Shown in pieces: positions 22,345 to 31,575 of a stretch of DNA of 46,812 bases; positions within the stretch are counted from its first letter, which is position 1, and each line of letters starts with the position of its first letter. The stretch is from UBA3263 sp964528425 (GTDB taxonomy: Bacteria > Bacteroidota > Bacteroidia > Bacteroidales > Muribaculaceae): contig CAZGTD010000014.1 of assembly GCA_964528425.1 (NCBI GenBank), positions 1-46,812 on the forward strand. The letters run 5' to 3'. A program made the translations under genes and the position numbers. Under the pieces are notes generated by a model, which searched no databases, had not been told where the DNA came from, and saw only the letters and a program-made list of their open reading frames with translations.

Positions 22345-23303
22345 TTCTTTCGGATAACAACGTAGGCCACAACCGGAATTCCCGCAAGGGAGGTTACGGC
22401 ATTGACGGGGATTAGAAAACGTCGCGAAATCAGGTCACAGGCTATCAGCACTATGGCTCCGACCAGCGCTGAAGCGGGCAGGAGTGTGCGGTGGTCGCTC
22501 TCGCCGGTTAGCCCGCGGGCAATATGTGGCATCGCCATGCCAATGAAACCTATTGGGCCACAAAAGGCGGTTACGCTCCCCGCCAGAAGGGTTGTTGAAG
22601 CCAGAATAGTAAAACGCGAACGCCGCAAATCAACTCCCAGCGAACGCGCAAAATCATCGCCCAACTCAAGCAGGTTGAGTTGTTTAACAGTTATTATAGA
22701 CAACACGACGCCAATGGCCACACACCCGCTGAGAATGGCGAGCCGCGGAGCGGTAACTTCGCTTAGCGAGCCCATGGTCCAGACTACATAAGATTTCAAG
22801 GCCTGCTCATTGCTCGTGAACTGCAGAATCTGAACTATGGAGCCTATGGCCGAAGAAAAGAGTATGCCGAGAATCAGCAGGGTCATTATGTTGTTGACGC
22901 GCTCGTTGATAAGTAGCAATAGGCCCATAACTATCGCCGCTCCGGCCATGGCCGCCGACGCTATGCCCATTGCTGAACCAACTCCCGCAAGCAGAAGCAG
23001 GGCCACCCCCAGCGAGGCTCCGGAACTCAACCCGAGCACATAGGGGCCGGCCAACGGGTTGCGGAAAAGAGTTTGCATCTGCAGCCCGCTGATGCTCAAT
23101 GCAATACCCCCCAGCAGAGCGGTGGCTGCTTTGATTAGCCTGAGGTCGATAACAATGGTTTTGGTTTGCGCATCAACGTTACCTCCCGCTATTGCTGCAA
23201 TTATCTGACCCATAGGGATATCGACACTGCCAATGCAGATGTCGGCAACGAACAGGATAACGGTAAGTAGAATCAGGATATTGAACAGCAGCGTTTTCTT
23301 CAT
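22341..23303 (-). CDS. ABC transporter permease, FecCD family
   Basis: A 320-residue inner-membrane protein with about 9-10 transmembrane helices. Typical FecCD landmarks: LRLIKAATALLGGIALSISG, the stretch GLQMQTLFRNPLAGPYVLGL with SGASLG after it, FARSLGVDLRR (cytoplasmic coupling region) and FCGPIGFIGMAMPHIARGLTG near residue 250. Family members import iron-siderophores, heme or vitamin B12. Overlaps its neighbours by 4 bases on both sides. Confidence 0.95.
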   Translation of the reverse strand: MKKTLLFNILILLTVILFVADICIGSVDIPMGQIIAAIAGGNVDAQTKTIVIDLRLIKAATALLGGIALSISGLQMQTLFRNPLAGPYVLGLSSGASLGVALLLLAGVGSAMGIASAAMAGAAIVMGLLLLINERVNNIMTLLILGILFSSAIGSIVQILQFTSNEQALKSYVVWTMGSLSEVTAPRLAILSGCVAIGVVLSIITVKQLNLLELGDDFARSLGVDLRRSRFTILASTTLLAGSVTAFCGPIGFIGMAMPHIARGLTGESDHRTLLPASALVGAIVLIACDLISRRFLIPVNAVTSLAGIPVVAYVVIRKK

Positions 23304-24295
23304 TTCAGGCGGTAGAAATAGCGGAGCGAGTCCGGTGCTTGACGTGATAGAATCTGCTTCAGCTCGCCAACTACAAGGTCAGGCCGGGAAGCCCCTGTTT
23401 CATAGAAATCGCCGGTCTGGTTCCATACTTCGCCGCCGAACCGGGCTTTGGGTACCAGTTGACGCGATTGTTGAAGCGTTTCAACCTGGCCCGGGAAAAG
23501 CCAGAAATCCGCGCTTTCGAGCGCCGGCAATGCAAGTTCGAGGTCTATAGGGCGGCTTTCGTAGCCTTCGGGTTGGGAAATGTTCAGTCTGCCACCCGAA
23601 TCATGAAGCAGTCGCGACATATAGTTTTCGCTCCCGGGAATAAACCAGTTGCCTGAGTAGGGGCCATTTATCATAATCGTGGCTTTGGCATCGGTTGCGG
23701 GTTGGTAGGCTTCGGAGATTTTATTGAAAGTCTCAGATGCGTCAATGCCAACGAGAGCTCCGAGCGCCACGAGCCATTCGGCTCGCCCTAACGGGCTTTG
23801 TTCTTCAAAATCAGATATATAGATATACGGAATAGCCAATTCTTCGAGCTTGGTCGCTAACGGACTTTTACCCCCGATGCCGTAAATTAGTGCCAGTTCG
23901 GGTTTTGCGGCCAGAATGGATTCATAGTCCATTGCGCCTTCGAATCCCACTTCGGTAGCGCGGCTGGCAACCTTGCGGTTCGTAAGGTATTTTTTGCCGC
24001 TGACGACTACAATTGCGGAATCTGCGCCAAGGGTTGACAACGCGCCGACGTAGGTCGACGACATGCACATCAGTCTTGAGAAGCCGCCGCGCGGAATTAC
24101 TATTCTCATCGTGTCAGGACGGTAGACCTCCAGGGCAAGAAGTGTTGAATCGTAATCGTTGGCCAGCACCCGAAAGCCGGTTGCAAAGCGGGGTTGGTAG
24201 ACGGGACGGTTATAGTTGTCAGACTCATTGATTGTTACCACACGCGTGCAGCAACAAAAAATCAAAGCTAAGATTATTGAGATTTTAAGCTTCAT
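23300..24295 (-). CDS. ABC transporter substrate-binding lipoprotein, metal-chelate/cobalamin type
   Basis: A 331-residue protein from the ATG at 24295, which overlaps the S41 gene stop (ATGA) and opens a short lipoprotein signal (MKLKISIILALIFCC; one of the cysteines at 14-16 is the likely lipidated residue). The body is a type III (BtuF/FepB/FhuD) binding fold: CMSSTYVGALSTLGADSAIV, then YESILAAKPELALIYG and the central helix region. It would capture the ligand in the periplasm for the FecCD-type permease. No riboswitch or TonB receptor gene is next to it, so heme, siderophore and cobalamin cannot be distinguished. Confidence 0.9.
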   Translation of the reverse strand: MKLKISIILALIFCCCTRVVTINESDNYNRPVYQPRFATGFRVLANDYDSTLLALEVYRPDTMRIVIPRGGFSRLMCMSSTYVGALSTLGADSAIVVVSGKKYLTNRKVASRATEVGFEGAMDYESILAAKPELALIYGIGGKSPLATKLEELAIPYIYISDFEEQSPLGRAEWLVALGALVGIDASETFNKISEAYQPATDAKATIMINGPYSGNWFIPGSENYMSRLLHDSGGRLNISQPEGYESRPIDLELALPALESADFWLFPGQVETLQQSRQLVPKARFGGEVWNQTGDFYETGASRPDLVVGELKQILSRQAPDSLRYFYRLK

Positions 24296-25293
24296 TGCAG
24301 CAGAGAAATGGCAAAATCGAGCATCGTGTCGTGGCCAAGCATGGCTTGCTCCGGATTCATTGCAACCTCGCATCCTTCGGTAGGCTCAATGCCAGCTTCC
24401 GTAAGCTTCATTTGAGCGTCGTAGACGCGCACCGAACTCATTCTGATGCTCCAGCCGTTTGGCAGTTCGCGGCTTATAGGCATTCCGGCCCCTCCGCCGG
24501 TAGTTGCTCCGGCTATTTTTACGTTTGGCAGTGCTTTCATACACATAACCATATAGTTAGCCGCTGAAAATGTAGACCGGTTGGTGAGCACCACTACCGG
24601 TTTAATCCATACCGACGATAGCGATTCAAGAGGTTTGAACTCAATCGGGTAGGGCGAATCGAAAGCCTCATGGCCGGGCCCGGTTTTATGTTGCATATAT
24701 CCGACCGTTAGCGGTTGCTGAATGAAATGACGGACCCAGTTTTCTGCCAGGTTCATCGAGCCGCCGCCATTGTCGCGCAGGTCAATAATCAGGCCGTTGG
24801 CGCTTAGCAGTGACGAAAGAATCCATGCGATATTTCCGTTCCCCAAACCGGAACTGAACGTTGATATGCCAACGTAGCCGACGTTTTGTGGCAGAATACC
24901 GTAAGTAACGTTTCCCAGTTGATGATAATCAAATTGCAGATAGTTCTGCTCGATTAGTCGGGCATTGAAATTCTGTGGATAGTCACTCCACCAGTTGCGG
25001 TAATAACTGGTTTCAAAGGATGATGACAGGTTTGTGTGGCCGTCGCACAACTCGTTGACCATTTCGGCGCAAATCTCAAATAGCTGCCGCGATGAAAGAT
25101 CTTCAGTAATCAAGGGAGAATATTGATCGCGCACCTTAGGCCAGTCAATGTTCTTTTCGGCAAAAAAGCAATAATTTTCGTCGAGTTCAGTCCATAGGGC
25201 GTTGAATGTTCCGCGATTATCGGTCGGGAACTCCTCGATTGGATGACATGCAACCATCAGAAGGCTAATAAAGAGCAGGCAAAAGTTTCTCAT
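24292..25293 (-). CDS. S41 family peptidase-like lipoprotein
   Basis: A 333-residue lipoprotein (signal MRNFCLLFISLLMVAC, Cys16). The N-terminal part matches S41 helper regions (FNALWTELDENYCFFAEKNI, ELCDGHTNL). The core shows LIIDLRDNGGGSM and the nucleophile region VVLTNRSTFSAANYMV, with serine in the expected place. No PDZ domain is evident. Family members are serine proteases with a Ser-Lys or Ser-His centre; activity here is inferred. It overlaps the DUF3316-like gene by 29 bases and the binding-protein gene by 4. Pairing of a protease-like lipoprotein with a chelate importer is unusual. Confidence 0.87.
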   Translation of the reverse strand: MRNFCLLFISLLMVACHPIEEFPTDNRGTFNALWTELDENYCFFAEKNIDWPKVRDQYSPLITEDLSSRQLFEICAEMVNELCDGHTNLSSSFETSYYRNWWSDYPQNFNARLIEQNYLQFDYHQLGNVTYGILPQNVGYVGISTFSSGLGNGNIAWILSSLLSANGLIIDLRDNGGGSMNLAENWVRHFIQQPLTVGYMQHKTGPGHEAFDSPYPIEFKPLESLSSVWIKPVVVLTNRSTFSAANYMVMCMKALPNVKIAGATTGGGAGMPISRELPNGWSIRMSSVRVYDAQMKLTEAGIEPTEGCEVAMNPEQAMLGHDTMLDFAISLLQ

Positions 25294-26098
25294 TCCGGTT
25301 GCGGGGGTTTATGGTTACGAGGTCGCAAACTACGCCGATAATTGCGCAATGGCTTATCGTTCGTATCGTTATGTTGTTGGCGCGCTGTGATAGTGCGTCG
25401 AAGCGATAGCCAATGCGTAGGGTGCAGCGTCCGAAGTTAAGGTCAGCGCTCAGGAGCGATTTAACGGCTCTACGGCTTCCCGGCCACGCACAATGAATAA
25501 GGTCACGGCGGTTACCGAGCTGAATTTCATAATATAATTCACCGTAATCCTGGCAGAAAAATGCTCCGATTAGCGGTGAAGACACTTGCCAGCGCACTGC
25601 CAGAGGCTGGCGTCCGATTTTTCCGGCCCATTGCGCAAAAACTTCTGGCCCGACCGACACTGCTGCCAATGCCTGAGCTGGATTATTTGAATTGCGGCCG
25701 AGATATTGAGCACCTAACTCTGCTGAGCCATAGCCGCCAATTCCGGCTTGAAACCCAAGTGGCAAATGCCGGCGATATAGCATTCGCCATGCTCCGGAAA
25801 TTGTTGCGCTAAGCAGTTTTGCGTTGCCGGTGCGGTTTTTGGCATGGTCGAAAGCAATGCCGACGTCCCAGCCCTGGATGCAGCGGTCCAGTTTCCCTTT
25901 CATTGCCTGCAGGCGGGAATAATTTAGCCCGTAGCGTTGTCCGGCGTATCTTTCAGAGCTGAGATAAGTGTTGGCTAAATGAGACGTGCCAACCTCGGCC
26001 ATCCATGCAGAACTTACCGGGCGCACCTGCTCTTGTGCTGCCGCGGAGGCGGAAGCAGCAAACGCAATGACGGCTAATTTTATGATTCGGCAAAACAT
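25265..26098 (-). CDS. DUF3316-like exported protein
   Basis: 277 residues from the ATG at 26098. That start opens a clean signal peptide (MFCRIIKLAVIAFAASASAA, cleavage after AAAQ), while the upstream ATG at 26116 lies before the -7 box at 26111-26104. The body is beta-rich and barrel-like: AMKGKLDRCIQGWDVGIAFD, VRWQVSSPLIGAFFCQDYGE, CTLRIGYRFDALSQRANNI, and HCAIIGVVCDLV near the end, which resembles DUF3316 proteins as I remember them. Probably an outer-membrane or periplasmic partner for the S41 lipoprotein and importer downstream. Function unknown. Confidence 0.7.
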   Translation of the reverse strand: MFCRIIKLAVIAFAASASAAAQEQVRPVSSAWMAEVGTSHLANTYLSSERYAGQRYGLNYSRLQAMKGKLDRCIQGWDVGIAFDHAKNRTGNAKLLSATISGAWRMLYRRHLPLGFQAGIGGYGSAELGAQYLGRNSNNPAQALAAVSVGPEVFAQWAGKIGRQPLAVRWQVSSPLIGAFFCQDYGELYYEIQLGNRRDLIHCAWPGSRRAVKSLLSADLNFGRCTLRIGYRFDALSQRANNITIRTISHCAIIGVVCDLVTINPRNRNEKLLPALY

Positions 26099-26103
26099 TT
26101 CCG

Positions 26104-26142
26104 CAAAGTTAAGCAAAAATTCCCGAATTTCGCGTAACTTTG
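26104..26142. promoter_or_regulatory. face-to-back divergent -7 boxes (DUF3316 operon / SDR gene)
   Basis: Minus-strand TAACTTTG (26111-26104) lies 5 nt from the ATG at 26098, and plus-strand TAACTTTG (26135-26142) lies 15 nt from the ATG at 26158. Only 23 nt separate the boxes, so the two promoters overlap. Neither has a good TTG at the usual -33 distance. Confidence 0.6.
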
Positions 26143-26157
26143 CAAATCGATTTACTT

Positions 26158-26895
26158 ATGGAAAAGAAAAGAATAATTATTGTCGGTGCCACTTCCGGCC
26201 TTGGTTTGAACTTGGCCCGAAAGTTTTTGGCCGAAGGGTGGACCGTGGGTGCAGCAGGTCGCAATCTCGCGGCTTTGGAGAGTCTAAAATCGGAAGCTCC
26301 GGAATCTGTTGTTACCGCGCAAATAGATATTACCCGGGCCGATGCGGCTGAAAAGCTGCGGGCTCTGATTGACTCTATGGGCGGAATAGATATTTATTTC
26401 CATTGCTCGGGAATTTTGCGTGAGCGAGACCCGCAGGCCACGGTTGAAACCAACGTTGGCGGCTTTGTGCGCATGGTCAGCGAGGCCTACGACTATTTCA
26501 GCAAGCAAAAAACAGCGGGCCGACTGGTGGCTGTTTCATCGATTGCGGGAACGCGAGGGCTGGCGGACCTTGCGGTTTACTCAGCCTCGAAAGCGTTTGA
26601 TTCAACTTTTTTGGAGGCGCTGAGACAACGCGCCGACCGCGACCGTCTGCCGCTGCGCATAGTTGATATTCGCCCCGGCTGGACGCGCACTCCACTTCTC
26701 GACTCCGACAAAAGCTATCTGCTCGAAATGAACCAAGACGTTGTTTGCCAAAAGATTTTCAAGGCCATAATTCATGCGCGGCGCACAGCGATTATCGGTC
26801 TGCGCTGGCAGATTCTTTGCTTTTTTCAGCGCCATTTGCCCGAATGGCTCTGGCAGCGCCTTCACCTTCCCCTCTGGCGCCCGAAATCACATTAA
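26158..26895 (+). CDS. SDR-family NAD(P)-dependent oxidoreductase
   Basis: A 245-residue classical short-chain dehydrogenase. Cofactor loop GATSGLG (10-16), FHCSG in the position of NNAG, catalytic serine in VAVSSIAG (127/128) and YSASK with Tyr141 and Lys145, followed by IRPGWTRTPL. The C-terminus has an aromatic, amphipathic stretch (WQILCFFQRHLPEWLWQRL) that may touch the membrane. I chose 26158 because the start at 26140 overlaps the promoter. Substrate unknown. Its last 9 bases overlap the convergent permease gene. Confidence 0.93.
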   Translation: MEKKRIIIVGATSGLGLNLARKFLAEGWTVGAAGRNLAALESLKSEAPESVVTAQIDITRADAAEKLRALIDSMGGIDIYFHCSGILRERDPQATVETNVGGFVRMVSEAYDYFSKQKTAGRLVAVSSIAGTRGLADLAVYSASKAFDSTFLEALRQRADRDRLPLRIVDIRPGWTRTPLLDSDKSYLLEMNQDVVCQKIFKAIIHARRTAIIGLRWQILCFFQRHLPEWLWQRLHLPLWRPKSH

Positions 26896-28248
26896 CGAAA
26901 TCAAAGCGATGGCAAGTAGCAGAGCAATGGCGAGCGATAGGCGCCGCGTAAGCATCGCGAGGCCCAGGTCGGCGCGGGCGCGCAGGTAGAGCCCGATACC
27001 CATGAGGTAAAAAATGGAGGTTTGAAGGAATAAGCCGATGCCTCCGGCATAAATCATCCACAGGCAAAAAATTGTGCATCCGAGGCCGAGAATGCGTTGA
27101 GGGCCGCGGCTGATTTTGCATAGAAATGCTCCGGATAGCAGATAGCAGGGCAGAATCATCATTCCGGTGATGTTGAGGGCCGTAAGGTAAACATTGTCGG
27201 CCATTGCAACGAGAATAAGAAACGCCTCCATAATTATGCTGCTGACAAGCAAGCCTTTTGCGGGCATTTCGTGGCGGTTAAGATGCATGAAACTGCGCGG
27301 AAATAGCCCTTTGGAGGCTGCGGTTGAGGGCACTTCGGCGCAAATGAGGGTCCATGCAACCCAGCCGCCCAAAAGCGCAATGATAACCGAAATGATTACA
27401 AAATAGAAGCCCCAGTCGCCACAAATGGCGCGGAGTACATAGGCTGCCGAAGGATTGTTGAGCCCCGCGAGTTCGGCTCTATTCATGCAGCCGAAACATA
27501 GTAGCGATGCCAGAAGATACAGAACCCATGCGGCAAGAAAACCGGTAACGGATGCCCGGCCAACGTCGCGCAACCGTTTGGCTCGCCCCGACATAACTGC
27601 GGCACCTTCGATTCCGATGAAGCACCATAGCGTAACGAGCATGGTTGAGCGGACCTGCTCGCCGATACCGCTCAGATCTGATATCGAACTCAGGAATTCA
27701 AGATTGAAAGTGCCCGCACGGAAGTTCAAGGCCATCAGCAGAAGCATCAGGCCGATAGCCGAAAATTTTATGGCAGCAAATATTATAGTCAGCACCTTGG
27801 CGGTTTTCATGCCGTTGACAACAACGAAATAGATTGTCCATATCAGAACTGTTCCGAAGCCAACGGTTATCCAGCCGTGGTTAAGGAGTTCAGGAAAGAA
27901 AGTGCCGAACGAGTCGTTGAGCATAACTGCGTAGGCCACGTTAGCGAAGGCCGCGCTCAGCCAGTAGCCCCAGGCACTCAAAAAACCGACCAACGGACCG
28001 AAGCCGCGACGCGCATATTCGTAAATACCTGAATTGAGGTCGGGCCGGGTATCAGCGAGAATTTTAAATGTGAATACAAGCAACAGCATTCCTGCAGCAG
28101 TTACAACCCACGAGAGTATAATTGCCGCAGGGCCCGCATCGGCTGCCATGTTTTGCGGAATATTAAATATTCCTCCTCCAACCATCATTCCGAAAACGAG
28201 GGCGGCCAGACCTACAAAACCGAGTTTGACTTTAGGTTTGTCGTTCAT
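26887..28248 (-). CDS. APC-superfamily amino acid/polyamine permease
   Basis: A 453-residue inner-membrane transporter with about 12 transmembrane helices. The first helix carries LVFGMMVGGGIFNIPQNMA, the unwound GGGIF substrate-binding segment of APC transporters. WCFIGIEGAAVMSGRAKRLRDVG matches the conserved helix 6 region of the basic amino acid/polyamine antiporter group (ArcD/AdiC-like). The exact substrate is not determinable. Last gene of the pyrB operon, one nucleotide after the cardiolipin synthase stop. Confidence 0.9.
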   Translation of the reverse strand: MNDKPKVKLGFVGLAALVFGMMVGGGIFNIPQNMAADAGPAAIILSWVVTAAGMLLLVFTFKILADTRPDLNSGIYEYARRGFGPLVGFLSAWGYWLSAAFANVAYAVMLNDSFGTFFPELLNHGWITVGFGTVLIWTIYFVVVNGMKTAKVLTIIFAAIKFSAIGLMLLLMALNFRAGTFNLEFLSSISDLSGIGEQVRSTMLVTLWCFIGIEGAAVMSGRAKRLRDVGRASVTGFLAAWVLYLLASLLCFGCMNRAELAGLNNPSAAYVLRAICGDWGFYFVIISVIIALLGGWVAWTLICAEVPSTAASKGLFPRSFMHLNRHEMPAKGLLVSSIIMEAFLILVAMADNVYLTALNITGMMILPCYLLSGAFLCKISRGPQRILGLGCTIFCLWMIYAGGIGLFLQTSIFYLMGIGLYLRARADLGLAMLTRRLSLAIALLLAIALISLM

Positions 28249-28249
28249 G

Positions 28250-29683
28250 TTAAAGTATAGGTGCGAGAAGCCGCAAAACCGATTCGGTAAGTTTCTGAAG
28301 CATTGGCCTGCGACGCCAAATATCGCTCGTCATGCGCATTGACTGCTTCTGGTCGTCGAGAAATATGCCGCGCATGCGTTGGTTGAAATCTTCTGAAAAT
28401 AACAGAAGGTTGCCTTCAAAGTTATGTTCAAACGAGCGGAAGTCAAAGTTTGTGGAACCTACCGTTGTCAGCTCGTCGTCAATAATAATAACTTTGGAGT
28501 GAAGCATTCCGGCATCAAAAAGATAGAATTTAATGCCTGCGCGCAAACATTCGGTAAAGTAACTCCGCGATGCATAGCTGAGCATACGGGAGTCGCTGCG
28601 CCGTGGAAGCATTATTCTAACGTCTACTCCCGACAGCGAGGCATTCTGCAGGGCGCGGACCAGATAGTCCGGCGGAAGAAAATACGGAGTTTGAATCCAG
28701 ATTCGTTTCTTTGCATTGGATATAGCCTGAAGGAATATCTGCCCGAGCGTGTTCCATTGGCTCATCGGGCCCCCGGTAACCGCCTGAATACCGGTTGTGC
28801 CTGCCTGTTCGCCGTTGGGAGAGTCTTCAAGGAGTTCGCGCCCCATAAAATTCCAATCGCGGGCAAAAGAGTAGTGCAGCGCCGAAATGGCAGGTCCCTG
28901 GATGCGCAGGTGGCAATCGCGCCATATGTCAAAGTGTTTGCCGCCGTCGATGTAGCGGTCGGCGATATTCATGCCTCCTATGTAGCCGATTGAACCGTCT
29001 ATAACCGCAATTTTGCGATGGTTGCGCCAATTAACCTTAGAGCCGAGAGCAACAAATGTAACTTTGAAAAACGGATAGGCCTCGACTCCGGCATTGCGAA
29101 GGCTTTTGAAAAAGTCAGATGCTACATGAAATGAGCCCACATGGTCGTAGATTACGCGGACTTTCACCCCTTCGGCGGCTTTCTTTTTGAGAATATCGGC
29201 TATTTCGTGACCTATCTTATCATTTTCGAATATATAATACTGCAGGTATATCGATTTCCTTGCAGCCAAAAGGTCGGCTTTCAGCGCCAAGAACTTTTCG
29301 GTGCCTGTGCTGAATATTTCGACCTTATTACCGGAAAAATAGGGGCAGTCAACAAGCGCCTCGGTCAGCCGCGACAGCTGTTCACTCTCGGGCGTGAGAT
29401 TCTTCGGTCGCCGGGGCATTCTGGGCAGCCTTACGGCCCGACGCAACCGACGCTTGTTGCGGCGCGAAATCATTCGCTTATTCTTGATGTTCCTGCCGAA
29501 AAAGAAGTAAAGAACAAGTCCGATAGCCGGAAGCAGAATGAGAATCGTAACCCAAGCCAATGATTTGACCGGGTTGCGATTCTCACCGAGAATAACAAAT
29601 ATTACCGTTATGATGGACAGGGCATACGTTGCCGACAAGGTGGCGTACAGCCACGGTTGATGAACGTATTCCCAGAACTCCAT
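28250..29683 (-). CDS. cls: cardiolipin synthase
   Basis: A 477-residue phospholipase-D superfamily enzyme that joins two phosphatidylglycerols into cardiolipin at the inner membrane. Two N-terminal transmembrane helices (about 12-32 and 40-60, the second ending YFFFGRNIKNKR) precede two HKD motifs: HRKIAVIDGSIGYIGGMN in the first half and HSKVIIIDDELTTVGSTN in the second. Both His and Lys of each motif are present and length is typical. It starts 10 nt after glyA. Confidence 0.94.
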   Translation of the reverse strand: MEFWEYVHQPWLYATLSATYALSIITVIFVILGENRNPVKSLAWVTILILLPAIGLVLYFFFGRNIKNKRMISRRNKRRLRRAVRLPRMPRRPKNLTPESEQLSRLTEALVDCPYFSGNKVEIFSTGTEKFLALKADLLAARKSIYLQYYIFENDKIGHEIADILKKKAAEGVKVRVIYDHVGSFHVASDFFKSLRNAGVEAYPFFKVTFVALGSKVNWRNHRKIAVIDGSIGYIGGMNIADRYIDGGKHFDIWRDCHLRIQGPAISALHYSFARDWNFMGRELLEDSPNGEQAGTTGIQAVTGGPMSQWNTLGQIFLQAISNAKKRIWIQTPYFLPPDYLVRALQNASLSGVDVRIMLPRRSDSRMLSYASRSYFTECLRAGIKFYLFDAGMLHSKVIIIDDELTTVGSTNFDFRSFEHNFEGNLLLFSEDFNQRMRGIFLDDQKQSMRMTSDIWRRRPMLQKLTESVLRLLAPIL

Positions 29684-29693
29684 CTTCTGATGA

Positions 29694-30974
29694 TTAGTAT
29701 GCGAAAATCGGATATTCAGCCATCATGGCGTTCACCTTTGCGCGAACGTCGGCAATGACTTCAGGATTGTCGTGGTTGGAGAGTACAGTATCAATCATAT
29801 CAACGATTTCCGCCATTTTATCTTCCTTCACGCCGCGGGTGGTAATGGCGGCGGTGCCCAGGCGAATGCCTGAAGTCTGGAAGGGAGAGCGGGAGTCGAA
29901 GGGAACCATGTTTTTATTGGCGGTTATGTCAGCTTCAACAAGCACCTTTTCGGCAACCTTACCGGTTAATTCAGGGAATTTGGTGCGCAGGTCAATCAGG
30001 ATGCAGTGGTTGTCGGTGCCGCCGGAAATCAGTTTGTAGCCTTTGGCGTTGAGGGCTTCGGCCATAGCTTTGGCGTTTTTGCGGACCTGTTTGCCGTATT
30101 CTTTAAATTCGGGGGTAAGGGCTTCGCCAAAGGCAACGGCTTTGGCAGCTATGATGTGTTCGAGCGGACCGCCCTGAGCCCCGGGGAATACTGCGCTATT
30201 AAGCAGCGCCGACATCATTTTTACTTCGCCTTTGGGGGTAGTTTTGCCCCATGGATTCGGAAAATCCTTACCCATCAGAATCAGGCCTCCGCGAGGTCCG
30301 CGCAGGGTTTTGTGGGTAGTGGAGGTAACGATATGGGCATACTTAACGGGATTTTCAAGTTCTCCTGCGGCAATCAGTCCGGCGGGGTGGGCCATGTCGA
30401 TCATCAGAATGGCACCGATTTCGTCAGCGAGCTTGCGCATGCGTGCGTAGTCCCATTCGCGACAGTAGGCCGATGCTCCTCCAACAATCAGTTTCGGTCG
30501 TTCGCGGCGGGCAACTTCTTCCATCTGATCGTAGTCGATAAGGCCGTTGTCTTCGCGAACGTTATATTCGAGAGCCTGATACATCAGGCCGCTGAAATTC
30601 ACTGGGCTGCCGTGGCTCAGGTGACCGCCGTGGCTCAGATTTAGGCCGAGGAATTTGTCGCCGGGATTGAGGCAGGTCATAAACACTGCCATGTTGGCCT
30701 GCGCACCCGAGTGGGGTTGAACGTTAGCATATTCGGCATCGAAGAGTTTGCAAACGCGGTCAATAGCAACCTGTTCGGCTTTATCAACTACTTCACAGCC
30801 GCCATAATAGCGGTGGCCGGGATAGCCTTCGGCATATTTGTTGGTCAGACACGAGCCCATTGCCTGCATAACCTGATCCGAAACAAAGTTTTCGGAGGCG
30901 ATGAGTTCAATGCCTTTGTGCTGACGAATGTTTTCCTGTTCGATGATGTCGAAGATTTCTTTATCTTTTTCCAT
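29694..30974 (-). CDS. glyA: serine hydroxymethyltransferase
   Basis: A 426-residue PLP enzyme that converts serine and tetrahydrofolate to glycine and 5,10-methylene-THF in the cytoplasm. Motifs: IELIASENF, YAEGYPGHRYYGG, HGGHLSHGSPVNFSG and the PLP-lysine segment VTSTTHKTLRGPRGG (Lys222). Length normal. It lies 24 nt after the flavin reductase gene in the pyrB operon, linking one-carbon supply to pyrimidine synthesis. Confidence 0.97.
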   Translation of the reverse strand: MEKDKEIFDIIEQENIRQHKGIELIASENFVSDQVMQAMGSCLTNKYAEGYPGHRYYGGCEVVDKAEQVAIDRVCKLFDAEYANVQPHSGAQANMAVFMTCLNPGDKFLGLNLSHGGHLSHGSPVNFSGLMYQALEYNVREDNGLIDYDQMEEVARRERPKLIVGGASAYCREWDYARMRKLADEIGAILMIDMAHPAGLIAAGELENPVKYAHIVTSTTHKTLRGPRGGLILMGKDFPNPWGKTTPKGEVKMMSALLNSAVFPGAQGGPLEHIIAAKAVAFGEALTPEFKEYGKQVRKNAKAMAEALNAKGYKLISGGTDNHCILIDLRTKFPELTGKVAEKVLVEADITANKNMVPFDSRSPFQTSGIRLGTAAITTRGVKEDKMAEIVDMIDTVLSNHDNPEVIADVRAKVNAMMAEYPIFAY

Positions 30975-30998
30975 TATAAGTGATTATGAATAATGTGA

Positions 30999-31571
30999 TT
31001 ATTTTTTCTTTTTCTTTTCGACCGAAAAGCCGAATTTTCCGAGTTTTTGCCCCAGCGAGTAGTAGTGGCCATGGGCGTAGGCCATAAGCCCGGCCGCTTG
31101 TAAATCAAAGGCTCCGGTTTCGGGGTTGATGAACCGGTCGTCGGCAAGCACGTTTATCACCTCGGCAAGAAACATATCGTGCGAGCCGAGTGGAATTATG
31201 GAGCGCACGCGGCATTCAATACTCAGGGGCGATTCGTTGATATATGGGCAGCTTACTTTTCTACCCGGCATTGGAGTGAGGTTGTTTTCCTTCCATTTGT
31301 TGCGGTCGCGACCCGAAGTTACTCCGCAGCGGTCGGTTGCCGCTGCCATGGCTTCGGTAGTGAGGTTCAGCGTAAACTCCATTGTGCGGCGGATAATGTC
31401 GTAGGAGTATCGTTCGGGACGAACCGATATAAACAGCATTGCGGGGTCCGAGCAGATGGTGCCGGTCCAGGCAATAGTCAGCAGGTTTGATTGCTCAATG
31501 TTTGCTCCGCAACTAACCAATGCCGCCGGGGCGGGGTAAACCATGGTTCCGGGACGCCATTCCTGCTTCAT
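30999..31571 (-). CDS. flavin reductase family protein
   Basis: 190 residues from the ATG at 31571, four bases after the pyrI stop; a longer frame from 31628 would overlap pyrI. The FMN-binding split-barrel core shows YPAPAALVSCGANIEQSNLL, IAWTGTICSDPAMLFISVRP and EFTLNLTT, typical of Bacteroidales flavoredoxin/flavin reductase proteins. It ends in a run of lysines (VEKKKKK). It binds FMN and may act as a reductase or electron carrier; the partner is unknown. Confidence 0.9.
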   Translation of the reverse strand: MKQEWRPGTMVYPAPAALVSCGANIEQSNLLTIAWTGTICSDPAMLFISVRPERYSYDIIRRTMEFTLNLTTEAMAAATDRCGVTSGRDRNKWKENNLTPMPGRKVSCPYINESPLSIECRVRSIIPLGSHDMFLAEVINVLADDRFINPETGAFDLQAAGLMAYAHGHYYSLGQKLGKFGFSVEKKKKK

Positions 31572-31575
31572 CGGC

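Noticed and set aside
30006..30644. Open frame of 212 codons on the plus strand, glycine- and phenylalanine-rich
   Set aside because: Fully antisense to glyA, which has all SHMT motifs; a typical shadow of biased codon use.
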